Origin: Bacteroidales bacterium
GTDB taxonomy: Bacteria > Bacteroidota > Bacteroidia > Bacteroidales > UBA932
NCBI GenBank assembly: GCA_017615435.1
Contig: JAGAAF010000047.1
Span: 1-14,646 of the forward strand
DNA: 14,646 bases
Direction: 5' to 3'
In this document: positions 13,525 to 14,646 of the stretch, piece by piece
Layout of the letters: each line of letters starts with the position of its first letter
Numbering within the stretch: position 1 is the first letter of the stretch
Translations under genes and position numbers: made by a program
The notes under the pieces: model-generated
Told to the model about the DNA's origin: nothing
Seen by the model: the letters and a program-made list of their open reading frames with translations, nothing else
Database searches by the model: none

Positions 13525-14181
13525 ATGAAAAAACTACTGGTATTAGTGATTGCCCTTGCCACGGGCATTTCAGTTTTTGCACAAACCGAGTCGCAAAGCG
13601 ACTCTAACGTAGGCTTCAGCGTGGGAGCCGGTATTATTACGGCTCAGCAGAAAGGCTCCACAACCATGATGGGCACAACCACCAACTCCACTTCGTCAGG
13701 CCCCGGCTTCTACATCAATCTTGGTTTTAACAGCGACCTTGGACTTGGTGGGCTCGGATATACGATGGACATCTTCTTTGATCATTGGGCCCTGTCTGAC
13801 GACGCAGGTTCTTCCGATGCCGTCGCGAGAGAGAATTATATAGGCTTTGCGACGGCCATCAACGTCCCCCTCAAAGCCTCGGAAACCCTCTGGCTGCAGC
13901 CGTTCTTCGGCCCCGGCTATGCCTGGGGTTTGAGTTCGAAGACCACTTGGACCAATCCTATCACCAATCAGGAAGAGGTCTTGGATAACTACGATGAAGA
14001 CACTCACTATCAGCGCCAGTATGCCTACCTTACAGTCGGAGCGGACATCCTTCTCAAGTCCCTGCACCTCCGCCTGAGGGGCTCGGTAGACTTTGGTATG
14101 TGGGACCGCTACGGCAGCGTCAAGGAAATCAACGCCAAGGACGGCCCTAACTTCCGTCTTGGCATGGCGTATCTGTTCTAG
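13525..14181 (+). CDS. Outer-membrane beta-barrel protein, second of a tandem pair
   Basis: The 218-residue product has a signal peptide ending SVFAQ (residue 20), then a Ser/Thr/Asn-rich stretch (about 38-58) that probably forms an external loop or plug. It ends with a classical barrel signal for BAM recognition, FRLGMAYLF, with a terminal Phe. Strand-like blocks include VGFSVGAGIITA, GFYINLGFNS, LWLQPFFGPGYAWG, YAYLTVGADIL and LRLRGSVDFGMWD. It is not a close copy of the preceding barrel: sequence similarity is slight, so an old duplication or simple co-recruitment are both possible. It is last in the operon and is followed by a terminator. Confidence 0.87.
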   Translation: MKKLLVLVIALATGISVFAQTESQSDSNVGFSVGAGIITAQQKGSTTMMGTTTNSTSSGPGFYINLGFNSDLGLGGLGYTMDIFFDHWALSDDAGSSDAVARENYIGFATAINVPLKASETLWLQPFFGPGYAWGLSSKTTWTNPITNQEEVLDNYDEDTHYQRQYAYLTVGADILLKSLHLRLRGSVDFGMWDRYGSVKEINAKDGPNFRLGMAYLF

Positions 14182-14226
14182 TCCAGGGACTCTTTGGAGC
14201 GTAATAATAGCGCTCAAGGCGCAAAT

Positions 14227-14254
14227 AAGAGCAGCGGGTCACGCTGCTCTTTTT
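14227..14254 (+). terminator. Intrinsic terminator of the lipoprotein/beta-barrel operon
   Basis: A perfect stem pairs AAGAGCAGCG (14227-14236) with 14242-14251 across a five-base loop and ends in a T run, 46 bases after the barrel stop codon. Confidence 0.92.
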
Positions 14255-14300
14255 GTGCCTCGGGCGGGAGCTAGAAACTGGTGGCTATTGAAGGTTTTGT

Positions 14301-14318
14301 CTATCAATTGGTTGATAG
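14301..14318. repeat. Inverted repeat CTATCAA/TTGATAG, with further copies downstream
   Basis: A 7-bp perfect inverted repeat (14301-14307 and 14312-14318) surrounds TTGG. The same heptamer recurs at 14365-14371 and, inverted, at 14465-14471 just before the parD ATG. The four copies in 171 bases suggest protein-binding sites. Confidence 0.5.
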
Positions 14319-14382
14319 AATCACCAGTATGTTCAAATAATGAGCGAAGAATGCGACCAAAAATCTATCAATGCGAGTTGGT

Positions 14383-14412
14383 CCACATTTTTGTGGTCCA
14401 CAATATTGTGGA
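14383..14412. promoter_or_regulatory. Two adjacent CCACA palindromes upstream of parD (candidate operators)
   Basis: CCACA-tttt-TGTGG (14383-14396) is followed immediately by a perfect 16-base palindrome, TCCACAATATTGTGGA (14397-14412). Side-by-side sites fit cooperative binding by ribbon-helix-helix repressors such as ParD, but they lie about 35 bases above the -7 box, so another regulator is possible. Confidence 0.5.
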
Positions 14413-14431
14413 GTGAATATATAGTTACACC

Positions 14432-14455
14432 ATATAAGAATATTTCTTATATTTG
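14432..14455 (+). promoter_or_regulatory. parD -7 promoter element inside a palindrome
   Basis: A perfect 9-bp inverted repeat (14432-14440 with 14444-14452, three-base centre) overlaps the -7 box TATATTTG (14448-14455), which lies 18 bases before the parD ATG. A protein bound here would block the promoter, as expected for antitoxin autorepression. Confidence 0.6.
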
Positions 14456-14473
14456 TGACAAATATTGATAGAA

Positions 14474-14646
14474 ATGAAAACAACTACTGTTGCATTAGGA
14501 ACTCATTTTGACGAGTTTGTCCAGGCGAGTGTTCTTGGTGGTCGCTATACAAATGCCAGTGAGGTGATTCGTGCCGGGCTCAGGAGGCTGGAGGAGGATG
14601 AGCAAAAGATAGCAGCTCTCCGTGCTGCCATAGAGGAAGGTGAAGC
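14474..14646 (+). CDS. parD: ParD-type antitoxin, 5' part (cut by window end)
   Basis: The first 57 codons are present. They follow the ParD/CopG ribbon-helix-helix antitoxin pattern: a short beta strand with TTVALGTHFDEFV, a GRYTNASEVIRAGLRRLEE helix block (about 24-42) and the start of the toxin-binding tail, EDEQKIAALRAAIEEGE. Full family members are about 80-95 residues and usually precede a ParE toxin gene, which would lie beyond the window. ParD binds DNA as a dimer and represses its own operon; palindromes overlap its promoter. The ATG at 14474 is the only start consistent with the family N-terminus and the -7 box. Confidence 0.9.
   Translation, partial: MKTTTVALGTHFDEFVQASVLGGRYTNASEVIRAGLRRLEEDEQKIAALRAAIEEGE

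Noticed and set aside
14093..14416. 107-codon plus-strand frame after the second barrel gene
   Set aside because: It starts inside the barrel gene in another frame, runs through a strong terminator (14227-14254) and ends in the parD palindromes.
1..14646. CRISPR array, tRNA or rRNA genes, insertion sequences
   Set aside because: No spaced direct repeats, no cloverleaf with a GTTCRANNC arm, no rRNA-like segments and no transposase motifs were seen.

Overview
The window comes from a Bacteroidota genome, most likely a gut-type Bacteroidales of moderately high GC (mid-50s percent by eye). Three things support this: repeated matches to the Bacteroidota -7 promoter element TAnnTTTG upstream of genes, two of them with a plausible -33 element at a 19-nt spacer; an almost complete absence of Shine-Dalgarno sequences; and many short-signal lipoproteins, secreted beta-barrel proteins and Bacteroidales-style EF-hand/leucine-rich proteins. 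I cannot assign a genus. No rRNA, tRNA, insertion sequence or CRISPR array is visible.

Layout. (a) 1-155: the 3' part of a probable plus-strand structured RNA, made of several hairpins and ending in an intrinsic terminator. (b) 157-1609, minus strand: a tight three-gene unit consisting of a secreted EF-hand/leucine-rich protein, a small membrane protein and luxS. (c) 1655-7454, plus strand: a compact run with gaps or overlaps of a few bases: dsbD, a HAD phosphatase, a lipoprotein, a lipoprotein with a beta-sandwich-like region and a nuclease domain, and an esterase. It is followed by a separately promoted CBM9-like lipoprotein (7484-8221) and a strong terminator. The promoters of (b) and (c) are back to back, with -7 boxes two bases apart. 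(d) 8328-9758: a complete AbiEi/AbiEii type IV toxin-antitoxin (abortive infection) pair with its own promoter, then a 19-codon orphan reading frame. (e) 9951-10436: a small membrane protein of uncharacterised type, convergent with a minus-strand membrane acyltransferase (10446-11504). (f) 11607-12191: an FKBP-type prolyl isomerase divergent from the acyltransferase. (g) 12248-14181: a promoter, a lipoprotein and two outer-membrane beta-barrel proteins, closed by a terminator. (h) 14301-14646: a palindrome-rich control region and the start of a ParD-type antitoxin gene cut by the window end.

How the genes fit together. Much of the window serves the cell envelope: DsbD passes electrons to periplasmic thiols, and a Cys-rich secreted nuclease is encoded in the same run; several lipoproteins and two barrel proteins are exported; LuxS sits with two exported or membrane proteins. 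Two toxin-antitoxin systems (AbiE complete, ParD partial) mark accessory islands between housekeeping operons. The most unusual signals are the near absence of the tetranucleotide CATG (five sites in 14.6 kb, none between 11 and 10,640), the structured RNA at the left edge, two predicted near-leaderless genes, a nuclease with a changed active-site motif, and the layered palindromes before parD.
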